Shown: positions 16,593 through 24,951 of the stretch, one piece after another | Numbering within the stretch: position 1 is the stretch's first letter | Layout: each line of letters begins with the position of its first letter | Source: JAWXBK01 sp034439975 | GTDB lineage: Bacteria > Pseudomonadota > Alphaproteobacteria > Dongiales > Dongiaceae | Length of the DNA: 37,149 nt | Assembly: GCA_034439975.1 (NCBI GenBank) | Contig: JAWXBK010000036.1 | Coordinates: 1 to 37,149, forward strand | Direction of reading: 5' to 3' | The notes under the pieces: model-generated | What the model saw: only the letters and a program-made list of their open reading frames with translations | What the model was told of the DNA's origin: nothing | Databases searched by the model: none | Made by a program: the position numbers and the translations under genes

Positions 16593-17981
16593 ATGAATCT
16601 CGATCCCCGCAAAAACTCCACCGCCCGCTGGACGGCCGGAGACCTCGCCCACCACATCCACCCGTTTACCGATAACGGAACGCTGGCGAAGGACGGGCTG
16701 CGCATCATCACGCGCGCCGAGGGCACCTATTGCTACGATTCCGAAAACAACCAGTTGCTCGACGCATTCGCCGGGCTGTGGTGCGTCAATATCGGCTATG
16801 GCCGCAAGGAACTCGCCAAGGCCGCGTACGATCAGCTCCTGGAACTGCCCTACTACAACACCTTCTTCAAGACGACGACGCCGCCCGTGGCGGAACTATC
16901 GGAACTGCTGGCGGAGATCACACCCGGGACGCTGAAGCACGTGTTCTACGGCTCGTCCGGATCGGACGCAAACGACACGATCGCGCGCCTCGCCCGGCAT
17001 TACTGGGATATCTGCGGCAAGCCACGCAAGAAGGTGATCATCGGCCGGACCAACGGCTATCACGGCAGCACCATGGCGGCGGCCTCGATGGGCGGTATGC
17101 TCGGCATGCACGCGCTCGCCGATCTGCCGTTGCCGAACTTCACGCATATCATGCAGCCCTATCATTTCATGCTCGGGCGCGGCATGAGCGCAGACGAATT
17201 CGGATTGAAGGCAGCGCGCGCGCTCGAAGACCGCATTCTCGAACTCGGTGCCGATCGCATCGCCGCGTTCGTGGGCGAACCGATCCAAGGCGCGGGTGGC
17301 GTCATCATACCGCCCGACACGTACTGGCCCGAGATCCAGCGCATCTGCAAGAAGTACGAAATCCTGCTGATCGCCGACGACGTGATCTGCGGTTTCGGCC
17401 GGACCGGTCACTGGTTCGCCAGCGAACACTTCAAGATCGATGCCGACTTCATGACGCTCGCGAAGGGCATCACGTCGGGCTATCTGCCGCTGTCGGCTGC
17501 GATGATCGGCAGTCGCGTCGCCGAAGCGCTGGCCAGCGAAAAGGCCGGCGAACTCGCGCACGGCTACACTTATTCGGGTCACCCGGCCTGCTGCGCGGTT
17601 GCGATCGAGAACATCCGCATCCTGCGCGACGAAGGCATCATCGACCGGGTGCGGACCGAGACCGGCCCGTATCTCAAGAAGCGGATGCAGGATCTGCTCG
17701 AGCATCCCCTGGTCGGCGAGGTGCGATCGCTCGGCCTCATCGGCGCAATTGAACTGGTCAAGGACAAGAAGACCAATCAGCAATTCGATCCGCTTGGCGA
17801 AGTCGGCACCATCTGCCGCGACCATTGCTTCCGCAACGGCCTCATCATGCGCGCAACGCGCGACACGATGCTGCTCTCGCCGCCGCTGATCTGGACCAAG
17901 GCAAATGTCGACGAGTTCATCGAGCTCGCGACCAAGGCACTCAATCTCACGCTCGCCGACATTGCCAAGCGCGCGAATTAA
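16593..17981 (+). CDS. Class III aminotransferase, putrescine/ω-amine:pyruvate type (first of pair)
   Basis: This PLP enzyme belongs to the class III ω-aminotransferases that move a terminal amino group from a diamine, β-alanine or similar compound to pyruvate. The 462-residue protein has FAGLWCVNIGYGRKELA, a PLP phosphate-binding YGSSGSDANDT, NGYHGSTMAAASMGG, the cofactor Asp in IADDVICGFGRTGHWFAS, and the PLP lysine in TLAKGITSGYLPLSAAMIG. AAGGAAG lies just before the ATG. It is followed after 12 bases by a related gene on the same strand. The nearby GS-like ligase supports polyamine breakdown, but the true amino donor cannot be read from sequence. Confidence 0.9.
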   Translation: MNLDPRKNSTARWTAGDLAHHIHPFTDNGTLAKDGLRIITRAEGTYCYDSENNQLLDAFAGLWCVNIGYGRKELAKAAYDQLLELPYYNTFFKTTTPPVAELSELLAEITPGTLKHVFYGSSGSDANDTIARLARHYWDICGKPRKKVIIGRTNGYHGSTMAAASMGGMLGMHALADLPLPNFTHIMQPYHFMLGRGMSADEFGLKAARALEDRILELGADRIAAFVGEPIQGAGGVIIPPDTYWPEIQRICKKYEILLIADDVICGFGRTGHWFASEHFKIDADFMTLAKGITSGYLPLSAAMIGSRVAEALASEKAGELAHGYTYSGHPACCAVAIENIRILRDEGIIDRVRTETGPYLKKRMQDLLEHPLVGEVRSLGLIGAIELVKDKKTNQQFDPLGEVGTICRDHCFRNGLIMRATRDTMLLSPPLIWTKANVDEFIELATKALNLTLADIAKRAN

Positions 17982-17993
17982 CGGGGAACGGTC

Positions 17994-19409
17994 ATGCAAA
18001 ACGCCAAGGTTATTCCGAACGAGAAGTACGACGCCAAGCAGGTCTGGGAATGGGATCGCGCCCACTGGATCCATCCCTGGACCGATTTTGCCGCCTTCAA
18101 GGAAAAAGGCTCAACCGTCATCTGCGAGGGCGAAGGGCCGTATATCTATGACGGCGACGGCAAGCGCCACATCGACGGCATCGGCGGCTTGTGGTGCGTC
18201 AATATCGGCTATGGCCGCGAGGAGATGGCGCAGGCGATTGCCGAGCAATGCCGCCGCCTTTGCTATTACAGCACCTTCGTCGACACCACGACGCCGCCGG
18301 CAGCCGAACTCGCACACAAGCTCGCGACGATCTCACCGGGCACGCTCAATCACGTGTTCTATTCGACCGGCGGATCGGAAGCGAACGATCAGGCCGTTCG
18401 GATCGTACATTTCTATTTCAACCGCCTCGGCAAGAAGAACAAGAAGAAAATCATCGCGCGCATGGACGGCTATCACGGCTCCACGCTGCTGACGGCCACC
18501 ATTACCGGCGTGATGTTCGACCGAATCGGTTTCGACGTGATCGACGAGCTGGTCCATCACATCTCGAATCCGAATCCCTATCGCCGTCCGGCCGGCATGA
18601 CGGAAGCCGAGTTCCTCGAATTCCTGGTCAAGGAACTCGAGGACAAGATTCTCGAACTCGGGCCCGATAATGTCGCGATGTTCTTCGCCGAGCCGATCAT
18701 GGGCGCGGGCGGCGTCATCGTGCCGCCGCAGGGCTATCACAAGCGCATGAAGGCGATCTGCGACGCGTACGACATCTTCTATATCTCGGACGAGGTCGTG
18801 ACCGGCTTCGGCCGGCTCGGCCATTTCTTCGCATCCGAGGATGTGTTCGGCATTCAGCCGGACATCATCACCGGCGCGAAGGGCATCACCTCGGGCTATC
18901 AACCGCTCGGCATCACGATGCTCTCTGACAAGATCTACGAGGTCATCTCGGTGCCGCAGGAACCCGGCGCGATGTTCACGACCGGCTTTACCTATTCCGG
19001 TCACCCGGTCGCCTGCGCGGCGGGGCTGAAGAACATCGAGATCATGGAGCGCGAGGATATCTGCGGCCATGTTCGCGAGGTCGGCCCCTATTTCGAGGAG
19101 CGCCTTAAGACGCTCTACGAACTGCCGATCGTCGGCGACGTGCGCGGCAAATGCTTCATGAATTGCGTCGAATATGTCGGCAACCGCGAGACCAAGGCGC
19201 TGTTGCCGGAGGAAGCGAATATCGGCGCCCGCATCGCCCGTCTCGCACAGGAACGCGGCGCGCTGGTCCGGCCGATCGGGCACATGAACGTGCTGTCGCC
19301 GCCGCTCATCCTCTCGAAGAGTCAGATCGACGATCTGGTTGAGATCCTGCGTGCATCGGCTATCGAGGCGATGAACGAGCTCAAGCGCGAAGGCATCTGG
19401 AACGGTTAG
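17994..19409 (+). CDS. Class III aminotransferase, putrescine/ω-amine:pyruvate type (second of pair)
   Basis: A second class III ω-aminotransferase, 471 residues, clearly homologous to its upstream neighbour but far from identical. It has IGGLWCVNIGYGREEMA, FYSTGGSEANDQAVRI, DGYHGSTLLTATITG, the cofactor Asp in ISDEVVTGFGRLGHFFAS and the PLP lysine in TGAKGITSGYQPLGITML. A GGGGA ribosome-binding site lies in the 12-base space after the first gene, so the two are cotranscribed. Two dissimilar copies side by side suggest either different substrates or a heteromeric enzyme; the first is more usual for the family. The substrate is not assignable. Confidence 0.9.
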   Translation: MQNAKVIPNEKYDAKQVWEWDRAHWIHPWTDFAAFKEKGSTVICEGEGPYIYDGDGKRHIDGIGGLWCVNIGYGREEMAQAIAEQCRRLCYYSTFVDTTTPPAAELAHKLATISPGTLNHVFYSTGGSEANDQAVRIVHFYFNRLGKKNKKKIIARMDGYHGSTLLTATITGVMFDRIGFDVIDELVHHISNPNPYRRPAGMTEAEFLEFLVKELEDKILELGPDNVAMFFAEPIMGAGGVIVPPQGYHKRMKAICDAYDIFYISDEVVTGFGRLGHFFASEDVFGIQPDIITGAKGITSGYQPLGITMLSDKIYEVISVPQEPGAMFTTGFTYSGHPVACAAGLKNIEIMEREDICGHVREVGPYFEERLKTLYELPIVGDVRGKCFMNCVEYVGNRETKALLPEEANIGARIARLAQERGALVRPIGHMNVLSPPLILSKSQIDDLVEILRASAIEAMNELKREGIWNG

Positions 19410-19419
19410 CCGTCTCTCG

Positions 19420-19465
19420 CGGCCTCATCCGGTATCGCCAATTCGTGGCGGGCCGGGTGAGGCCG
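19420..19465. terminator. Large hairpin between convergent genes
   Basis: CGGCCTCATCCGG at 19420–19432 pairs with CCGGGTGAGGCCG at 19453–19465 with a single T–G wobble. Inside, CGCCA and TGGCG form a second stem around ATTCG. It starts 10 bases after the aminotransferase stop and lies before the 3' end of the convergent gene at 19566. The T-runs are weak on both sides, so bidirectional termination or mRNA end protection is inferred from position. Confidence 0.55.
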
Positions 19466-19565
19466 TTCGTTCGATCACCATTCCCTATCTCTCGCTCGGC
19501 TCCGCTGTCGCGGCGCTGTCGGCTTTCAATTGCCGCAGGCGATGCCGCGTCGCCCGAGGCTTTGC

Positions 19566-20138
19566 TTACGGATGCATGATGCGCGTGCCACTGCGGTCGA
19601 TCGGATCGGGCGCGAGGCTGAGATAGCGATCCCGCACGCGATCCCACAAAGCGAGACGCGACCAATCCGGTGGATCGGCGAGCTGCATTTTTTCCGTGAG
19701 GAAAGGGTTGGGAAACAGGATCGTCATCTGCTCCTCCCCCGCGCCGTTGCGCATGCGCAGGGCCCAGGTATCGGGCGTACCGTCGCGGTTCATTCGGCGC
19801 AGCAACACTGTTTCCGCATTGCGACGGCGCTTCGCAAGCGTGGGCGGCGTCGGCGATCGCGGATCGCCTCGCGTCTCGCCGATGCAGAGATGAAAATGCA
19901 TGCGGCCGAAATCGACCGTCAGATAGCCATCCAGCAGGCTGATGTGGCGCGGTGCCCGGTCGACCGAAATTTCCCAGGCCGCCCCTTCGATCAGCGGGCC
20001 AAAGACGATTTCGCGCCAGTGATTTTCGAACAGATCGCGCAGGATCGTTTCGAGAAATGCGGCCTCGACCGGCAGGTCCCAAATTTCGAGACGGCCAAGA
20101 CCGGGCTGATCCTCGAAACGGCTTTCGACCCGAGACAT
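19566..20138 (-). CDS. Conserved hypothetical protein
   Basis: The 190-residue protein begins MSRVESRFEDQPGLGRLEIW, with FLETILRDLFENHWREIVFG, a central LLDGYLTVDFGRMHFHLCIGE, and a C-terminal FPNPFLTEKMQLADPPDW followed by LWDRVRDRYLSLAPDP. It has no signal peptide or membrane segment, so it is likely cytoplasmic. The HFHLCIG segment has His and Cys residues that could bind a metal or cofactor, but this is speculation. I recall similar proteins in other Alphaproteobacteria with no assigned function. The start at 20138 is supported by the conserved-looking N-terminus and by lying seven bases after the preceding stop codon. It is probably cotranscribed with the next gene and parC. Confidence 0.78.
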   Translation of the reverse strand: MSRVESRFEDQPGLGRLEIWDLPVEAAFLETILRDLFENHWREIVFGPLIEGAAWEISVDRAPRHISLLDGYLTVDFGRMHFHLCIGETRGDPRSPTPPTLAKRRRNAETVLLRRMNRDGTPDTWALRMRNGAGEEQMTILFPNPFLTEKMQLADPPDWSRLALWDRVRDRYLSLAPDPIDRSGTRIMHP

Positions 20139-20145
20139 GGCGTTC

Positions 20146-20703
20146 CTATCCGGATTTGACCGGATCGGGCAGGACGCGCGTGTACCAATGTTCGACGAAC
20201 CGGTTCCAGCCCTTCTTCGTCTTCGCCTCGACGACCCAGACCATCTCGCCGTTCTCTTTCGGCCAGTAAGCCTGGCGCGCATGCTGGCCCATCACCGTCG
20301 CCTCGAAACCGACCGCCTCCGGATGCAGGTCGCTCACATCCGCCTCAATGCCATTCGTGTGCTTGCCGTCGGACGTGAAGGACCAGAAGCGCACATTCTT
20401 CTCGCCGCCGGCACCGAAGATGGCGATTTCCTTGTAGGTGTACCCAGCCTTCTTCTTGTCCTTGGCGTCGGTTTTGTCGGCGGACTTGTCGCCATCCTTA
20501 TCGGCGGCTTTTGCGCCAGCCTTTGGCGGTTTCCCGATCGTCCAGTAGGCAGTAAGCCGCACGTAATTCTCGTGCAGGACGGGATCGAAACGGCGCAGGC
20601 ATTCGACCGGCCCGTTATCGGATGTCGTTTCGGTCTCCCAGACGCCGAGCAGCGGATCGAGAAACCCGAGCTTGCCGCGCCCCTTCTTCCAGAGTTTTGC
20701 CAT
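20146..20703 (-). CDS. Hypothetical protein, possibly β-barrel fold
   Basis: The 185-residue protein starts MAKLWKKGRGKLGFLDPLLG, then VWETETTSDNGPVECLRRFD. The rest alternates short hydrophobic and polar stretches, as in small β-barrels (YKEIAIFGAGGEKNVRFWSF, GMVWVVEAKTKKGW-like strands near the end). A lysine- and aspartate-rich linker of about 25 residues (around 60–85) breaks the fold and is probably disordered. The opening GxW-type motif recalls lipocalin-like or DUF1579-like proteins, but I cannot confirm any family. There is no signal peptide. It starts eight bases after the parC stop codon, so cotranscription with parC is likely. Confidence 0.75.
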   Translation of the reverse strand: MAKLWKKGRGKLGFLDPLLGVWETETTSDNGPVECLRRFDPVLHENYVRLTAYWTIGKPPKAGAKAADKDGDKSADKTDAKDKKKAGYTYKEIAIFGAGGEKNVRFWSFTSDGKHTNGIEADVSDLHPEAVGFEATVMGQHARQAYWPKENGEMVWVVEAKTKKGWNRFVEHWYTRVLPDPVKSG

Positions 20704-20711
20704 GAGTTATT

Positions 20712-22955
20712 CTAACCGAACTTACCGGATTTGCTGAAGCCCGGCGGCGGCAGGCGACCGGACTGGCCGCGCTTGCCGATCCAGGCGCGCAGATCGGTCT
20801 CGGTGCGGGTGCGATCGCCGGTCTTCCAGGTGAGGCCTTCCTTCTTCACATAGGTCTTGATGTCGGCGAGCCCGCCGTCCTTGTAGCGTTGCAGGATGAC
20901 GCCGCGACCACGCGTCATTACCGGCAACTCGGCGAGCGGGAAGAGGATCAGCTTGCGGTTCTCGCCGATGACCGCGACATGATCGCCCTCGACGATCGCG
21001 CAGGCGGCCGCTTCGGCGCCCTTCGCGAGATTAAGCACCTGCCTGCCGGCGCGGGTTTGCGCCATCATGGCTTCCTGCTGCACGACAAAACCGCGCCCGT
21101 CGGCCGACGCCACGATCAATTTGCGTACCGGCTCGTAGAGCATCAGGGAAACGATCTCCTGATCGTTGCCGAGATCGATCATCAGCCGGATCGGCTCGCC
21201 ATGACCGCGCCCGCCCGGCAGCTTGTCGACGCCGAGCGTGTAGAATCGGCCGTTGGTCGCGAACAGCAGCAGCTTGTCGGTCGTCTGCGCATGCAGCGCG
21301 AAACGCAGCCGGTCGCCTTCCTTGAACTTGAGTTCGGCCGAGGGCTCGACATGCCCTTTGATCGAGCGAATCCAGCCCTTCTGCGAACAGATGACCGTCA
21401 CCGGCTCGCGCTCGATCATGGTTTCGAGCGGAATGACGACGGCGCTCGGCGCATCGGCGAAACTGCTGCGCCGCGCGCCGAGCAATGTCTTCGGGCCGAA
21501 CGATTTCTTCACCTCGGCGATCTCGCCCGAGATGGTCTCCCATTGCCGGTCTTCGCTCTTCAGCAGCGCGTTGAGATCGTGCTTCCTTCCCTGCAGCGCC
21601 TTGTGCTCGGTGCGGATCTCGATCTCCTCGAGCTTGCGCAAAGCGCGCAGCCGCATGTTGAGGATCGCCTCGGCCTGTATATCGGTAAGGCTCCAGCGCT
21701 TCATCATCTTGGGCTTGGGCTCGTCCTCCTGCCGGATCAGCTTGATGATCGCATCGATGTTCAGATAGGCGATCAGCAGACCGTCGAGCACCTCGAGGCG
21801 GTGTTCGATGCGCGCGAGCCGATGCCGGCCGATCCGCTGCAGCACAACGCGGCGGTGATCGAGCCAGGCGCGCAGGAGTTCCGGCAAACCCATGACGCGC
21901 GGCATCCCGTTCGCATCGAGCACGTTCATATTGAGCGAGACGCGCGATTCCAGTTCAGTCAGGCGGAACAAATTCTCCATCAACGCTTCGGGGTCGACTA
22001 TGCGGCTGCGCGGCTCGAGCACGAGGCGCACGTCGCTGGTCGATTCGTCGCGGATGTCTTCGAGGATCGGCAGCTTCTTTTCCTGCATCAGCTCGGCGAT
22101 CTTCTCGATCAGCCGCGATTTCGGCACCTGATAGGGAATCTCGACGATGACGATCTGCCAGATGCCGCCCTTCATCGTCTCGACATTCCAGCGCGCGCGC
22201 AGGCGGAGCGAGCCGCGGCCGGTGCGATAGGCTTCCTCAATCGTCTCGTGTTGCTCGACCAGGATGCCGCCGGTCGGAAAATCGGGACCCGGCATCAGAT
22301 CGATCAGTTTGCCGACCGTCGCCTTGGGAAACTTGATGAGGTGCAGGAGCGCATCGCAGATCTCGGCCGCGTTATGCGGGGGAATGCTGGTCGCCATGCC
22401 GACGGCGATACCCTGCGCGCCGTTCGCGAGCAGGTTCGGAAAGGCGGCCGGCAGGACGACCGGCTCGATGCCCTCGCCGTCATAAGTCGGGCGGAAATCG
22501 ACGGCCCCCTCGTCGATGCCTTCGAGCAGCAACGCGGCGACCTCGGTCAGCCGCGCCTCGGTGTAGCGCATCGCGGCCGCGTTATCGCCGTCGACATTGC
22601 CGAAATTGCCCTGCCCGTCGACCAGCGGGTAACGCTGCGCGAATTCCTGCGCAAGCCGCACCATCGCATCGTAGATCGCGACGTCGCCATGCGGATGGAA
22701 CTTGCCCATCACGTCGCCGACGACGCGCGCCGATTTCTTGAAACCGGAACCGGGATCGAGCCGCAGCTCGCGCATTGCATAGAGCAGGCGGCGATGCACC
22801 GGCTTCAGCCCGTCGCGCACGTCCGGCAGCGAACGCGAGGTGATGGTCGAGAGCGCATAAGCGAGATAGCGCTCGGACAGCGCGTCCTTCAGCTCGACCG
22901 GCCGAATCGTGCCGCCGTTGGTCGGCGGCGCCTTGGATTTCGCAGATTTCGCCAT
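20712..22955 (-). CDS. parC: DNA topoisomerase IV subunit A
   Basis: ParC is the DNA-cleaving subunit of topoisomerase IV, which separates replicated chromosomes together with ParE. The 747-residue length fits. The N-terminal breakage domain has LPDVRDGLKPVHRRLLYAM, then GKFHPHGDVAIYDAMVRLAQ and the active-site Tyr131 in AAMRYTEARLTEVA. A coiled-coil region follows, and the C-terminal β-propeller begins around residue 500. It is ParC rather than GyrA because the C-terminal domain is short and no GyrA box QRRGGKG is visible. ATG 22955 has GGAG nine bases upstream; an earlier in-frame ATG at 22994 lacks support. Val92 occupies the position of E. coli ParC Ser80. Confidence 0.95.
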   Translation of the reverse strand: MAKSAKSKAPPTNGGTIRPVELKDALSERYLAYALSTITSRSLPDVRDGLKPVHRRLLYAMRELRLDPGSGFKKSARVVGDVMGKFHPHGDVAIYDAMVRLAQEFAQRYPLVDGQGNFGNVDGDNAAAMRYTEARLTEVAALLLEGIDEGAVDFRPTYDGEGIEPVVLPAAFPNLLANGAQGIAVGMATSIPPHNAAEICDALLHLIKFPKATVGKLIDLMPGPDFPTGGILVEQHETIEEAYRTGRGSLRLRARWNVETMKGGIWQIVIVEIPYQVPKSRLIEKIAELMQEKKLPILEDIRDESTSDVRLVLEPRSRIVDPEALMENLFRLTELESRVSLNMNVLDANGMPRVMGLPELLRAWLDHRRVVLQRIGRHRLARIEHRLEVLDGLLIAYLNIDAIIKLIRQEDEPKPKMMKRWSLTDIQAEAILNMRLRALRKLEEIEIRTEHKALQGRKHDLNALLKSEDRQWETISGEIAEVKKSFGPKTLLGARRSSFADAPSAVVIPLETMIEREPVTVICSQKGWIRSIKGHVEPSAELKFKEGDRLRFALHAQTTDKLLLFATNGRFYTLGVDKLPGGRGHGEPIRLMIDLGNDQEIVSLMLYEPVRKLIVASADGRGFVVQQEAMMAQTRAGRQVLNLAKGAEAAACAIVEGDHVAVIGENRKLILFPLAELPVMTRGRGVILQRYKDGGLADIKTYVKKEGLTWKTGDRTRTETDLRAWIGKRGQSGRLPPPGFSKSGKFG

Positions 22956-23069
22956 CGATGCTCCAAAAAAATCTATCAGAGATGGTAGTCGCACCGACGC
23001 AACGTTGCCAGCGGGAACACAAACGAATTTTATTTACTATGTAATGACGCAGAACTGAACACGATTTGT

Positions 23070-24224
23070 TTAACTTCCCGAGATGAAGCCCTTTGCAATA
23101 TTTGCAGCTGTCAGCCAGTTCGACAACTTCATAAGCAAGCTTTCGCGCGGAGCAAATCGTACTTTCATACGAGCCGCGAGACCATTCGGCGAAAGGTCGT
23201 AATCCAAATCTATTTGCCTAAGCATTCCCGCATCAACCAACGCTTCAAGCATTTCTTCCAATTTTTTAACATTCGCGACACTTGACACGATCTCCCCAGG
23301 TGAGACCGGGTGTCCAATTCGATCAGAAAGCCCCACGAATTCCCGTAGCGTCGCAAGCCTTGCCCTGCCCGAATCAATACCGCCAAGAACCAATTGATCC
23401 ATTGGCGGGAAAAAATACTGCATGATTCCGTGATCACGCAGCAATTCATAAACATCATCCGGCGAAGGATTCGTGAGAATCCCTTCAATCTCATCCGAAC
23501 TAAAGCCATACAATGGTATCGGGCAGACGCCGTATTTTTTATCTTCCTTCATAGCGTCGTAGGTGCGTAGGCCATCAAACGAAAGCCCAAATCCGCGGTT
23601 ATCGCTGCTAGGCAGGCGCCACTCAATCATCATGAACTGCTCAATGAGGGACAAAAGTTGGGCACGCAAATCTACCCGCGCCGCTTTTAACGCGCGATGA
23701 ATTTCCATTACTTGAGGATTCAGCGCCTTATGCAACGCATGCTGCACCAATGACGATCTATCAGAAACACCTTCCAATTCTGTTGCAAAAAATTCAGTTC
23801 GACCCAGAACGGTTACAACTCCACGGACAATGTGACTCAAATCCAGCGCGAGTGGGCGAACAGCAATTACCTTTGTTCCTTCCAATGTCCCTTGGATATC
23901 ACTTTGCATCATTGCTGTGGTCTTAGCGTCGGCATACGGACTCACTACAATTAGTCGTTTGCTCTTATCGTCTACGCCAAGCGCAACTAGTTCATGTACG
24001 ACGCCCGACAAACCCGGAATAGAACGAACCGGCCTTGGCTCTGCACGAGTAGACCGAATTAATGCGTCCCAAAATTGGTCCTGATTCTTGTTGTTAGCGA
24101 GTACCTCATTGAAGGGCACGTCTAAATTCGCTGCAATTGTTTGCTTGCGTGCGGTCCGTTTCGCCGCTGGGCGACCCTTTCGTGATTTCGTCTGCCTTCG
24201 CTTCTGTCTGGGTTTGTGTGCCAT
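23070..24224 (-). CDS. Hypothetical protein in a low-GC insert, next to HigBA
   Basis: I do not recognise this 384-residue protein. The first ~30 residues are very basic (MAHKPRQKRRQTKSRKGRPA and more Lys/Arg), suggesting nucleic-acid or ribosome contact. The next part has LVALGVDDKSKRLIVVSPYAD, which looks like a β-strand/turn, then a helical middle (LRAQLLSLIEQFMMIEWRLP) and a C-terminal part resembling winged-helix repeats (DDVYELLRDHGIMQYFFPP; KLEEMLEALVDAGMLRQIDL). No enzyme motif or membrane segment is visible. G+C is clearly lower than in parC or dadA around it. ATG 24224 is preceded by AAGG at good spacing; the longer open frame overlaps higA. It may be a DNA-binding or defence-type protein, but that is a guess. 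Confidence 0.75.
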   Translation of the reverse strand: MAHKPRQKRRQTKSRKGRPAAKRTARKQTIAANLDVPFNEVLANNKNQDQFWDALIRSTRAEPRPVRSIPGLSGVVHELVALGVDDKSKRLIVVSPYADAKTTAMMQSDIQGTLEGTKVIAVRPLALDLSHIVRGVVTVLGRTEFFATELEGVSDRSSLVQHALHKALNPQVMEIHRALKAARVDLRAQLLSLIEQFMMIEWRLPSSDNRGFGLSFDGLRTYDAMKEDKKYGVCPIPLYGFSSDEIEGILTNPSPDDVYELLRDHGIMQYFFPPMDQLVLGGIDSGRARLATLREFVGLSDRIGHPVSPGEIVSSVANVKKLEEMLEALVDAGMLRQIDLDYDLSPNGLAARMKVRFAPRESLLMKLSNWLTAANIAKGFISGS

Positions 24225-24342
24225 GCCGCAATACCTTGTGATCGTCGCGCTCGGTTTTAGAATACAACCACAGTACGAGAATTGCTGCGTGAATTCCACA
24301 CCTGATCGACCGGGAAAGCCGCCATGTTGAGCGGCATTCCGG

Positions 24343-24657
24343 CTACCGCACGGATCGTGCGCGCTCACTCCGTGCCTTTGCACGGACCGGCAGCCGCGCA
24401 ATCTCCTTCCCCGCCTTTTGCATGGCTATACGAATATCGTAAGCGCTCTGGAGATTGAGCCAGAACTGCGGGCTGGTGCCAAACCAGTGACCGAGGCGCA
24501 ATGCCGTGTCGCCGGTAATGCCGCGACGACCATGAATGATCTGCGTGACGCGATTAGGCGGCACGTCGATGAGGCGCGAAAGCGCAGTCGGCGTCAGGCC
24601 GAGCTCGACCAGCTCGTCGGCAAGAATCTCACCGGGATGGATAGCAGGTCGGGGCAT
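24343..24657 (-). CDS. higA: HigA-family antitoxin (HTH, addiction-module antidote)
   Basis: This is the antidote of a HigBA toxin–antitoxin pair. The 104-residue protein opens PRPAIHPGEILADELVELGL, then TPTALSRLIDVPPNRVTQII with the recognition helix, and HGRRGITGDTALRLGHWFGT, the standard HigA/VapI HTH pattern. It should neutralise the HigB toxin and repress the operon. The ATG at 24657 has AGGAG six bases upstream and lies nine bases after the higB stop codon. Toxin-first order is the normal HigBA arrangement. The basic C-terminal tail (VRAKARSERARSVR) is longer than in short homologues. Confidence 0.93.
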   Translation of the reverse strand: MPRPAIHPGEILADELVELGLTPTALSRLIDVPPNRVTQIIHGRRGITGDTALRLGHWFGTSPQFWLNLQSAYDIRIAMQKAGKEIARLPVRAKARSERARSVR

Positions 24658-24666
24658 GGGTGGCTC

Positions 24667-24951
24667 CTAATGGTAATCAACAATCTCGACATTTGACGGT
24701 CCGAGCGTGTCTTTGGGCCACTCGAAGCAGATCCGCCATTGCATGTTGATACGGATGCTGTACTGACCTTTTCGACTGCCCGTCAGCGCCTCAAGCCGGT
24801 TGCTTGGCAACGCGCCCAGGTCTTCGAGTGCCGTAGCCGCATCCAGAATCTCGAGGCGCTTCGCCGCTGACCTGTCGAAACCCTGAAACTCCCGAACAAA
24901 CGTCCCGTTTGCGAACGCCGCAGTCCGTTTATCGCGGTAGTTCAGGATCAT
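24667..24951 (-). CDS. higB: HigB/RelE-type toxin
   Basis: HigB toxins are ribosome-dependent mRNA endonucleases of the RelE fold. The 94-residue protein has ILNYRDKRTAAFANGTFVRE, a helix with AAKRLEILDAATALEDLGAL, the conserved NRLEALTGSRKGQYSIRIN and the C-terminal strand WRICFEWPKDTLGPSNVEIV ending in DYH. These match the HigB group paired with VapI-like HigA. The start at 24951 fits the family N-terminus. The predicted −10 box ends only six bases before the ATG, so the transcript may be nearly leaderless. Confidence 0.92.
   Translation of the reverse strand: MILNYRDKRTAAFANGTFVREFQGFDRSAAKRLEILDAATALEDLGALPSNRLEALTGSRKGQYSIRINMQWRICFEWPKDTLGPSNVEIVDYH

Noticed and set aside
20889..22988. 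Open frame of 699 codons on the plus strand opposite parC
   Set aside because: It is an antisense shadow of a well-conserved gene in GC-rich DNA; its translation is rich in Arg, Asp and His and has no family motif.
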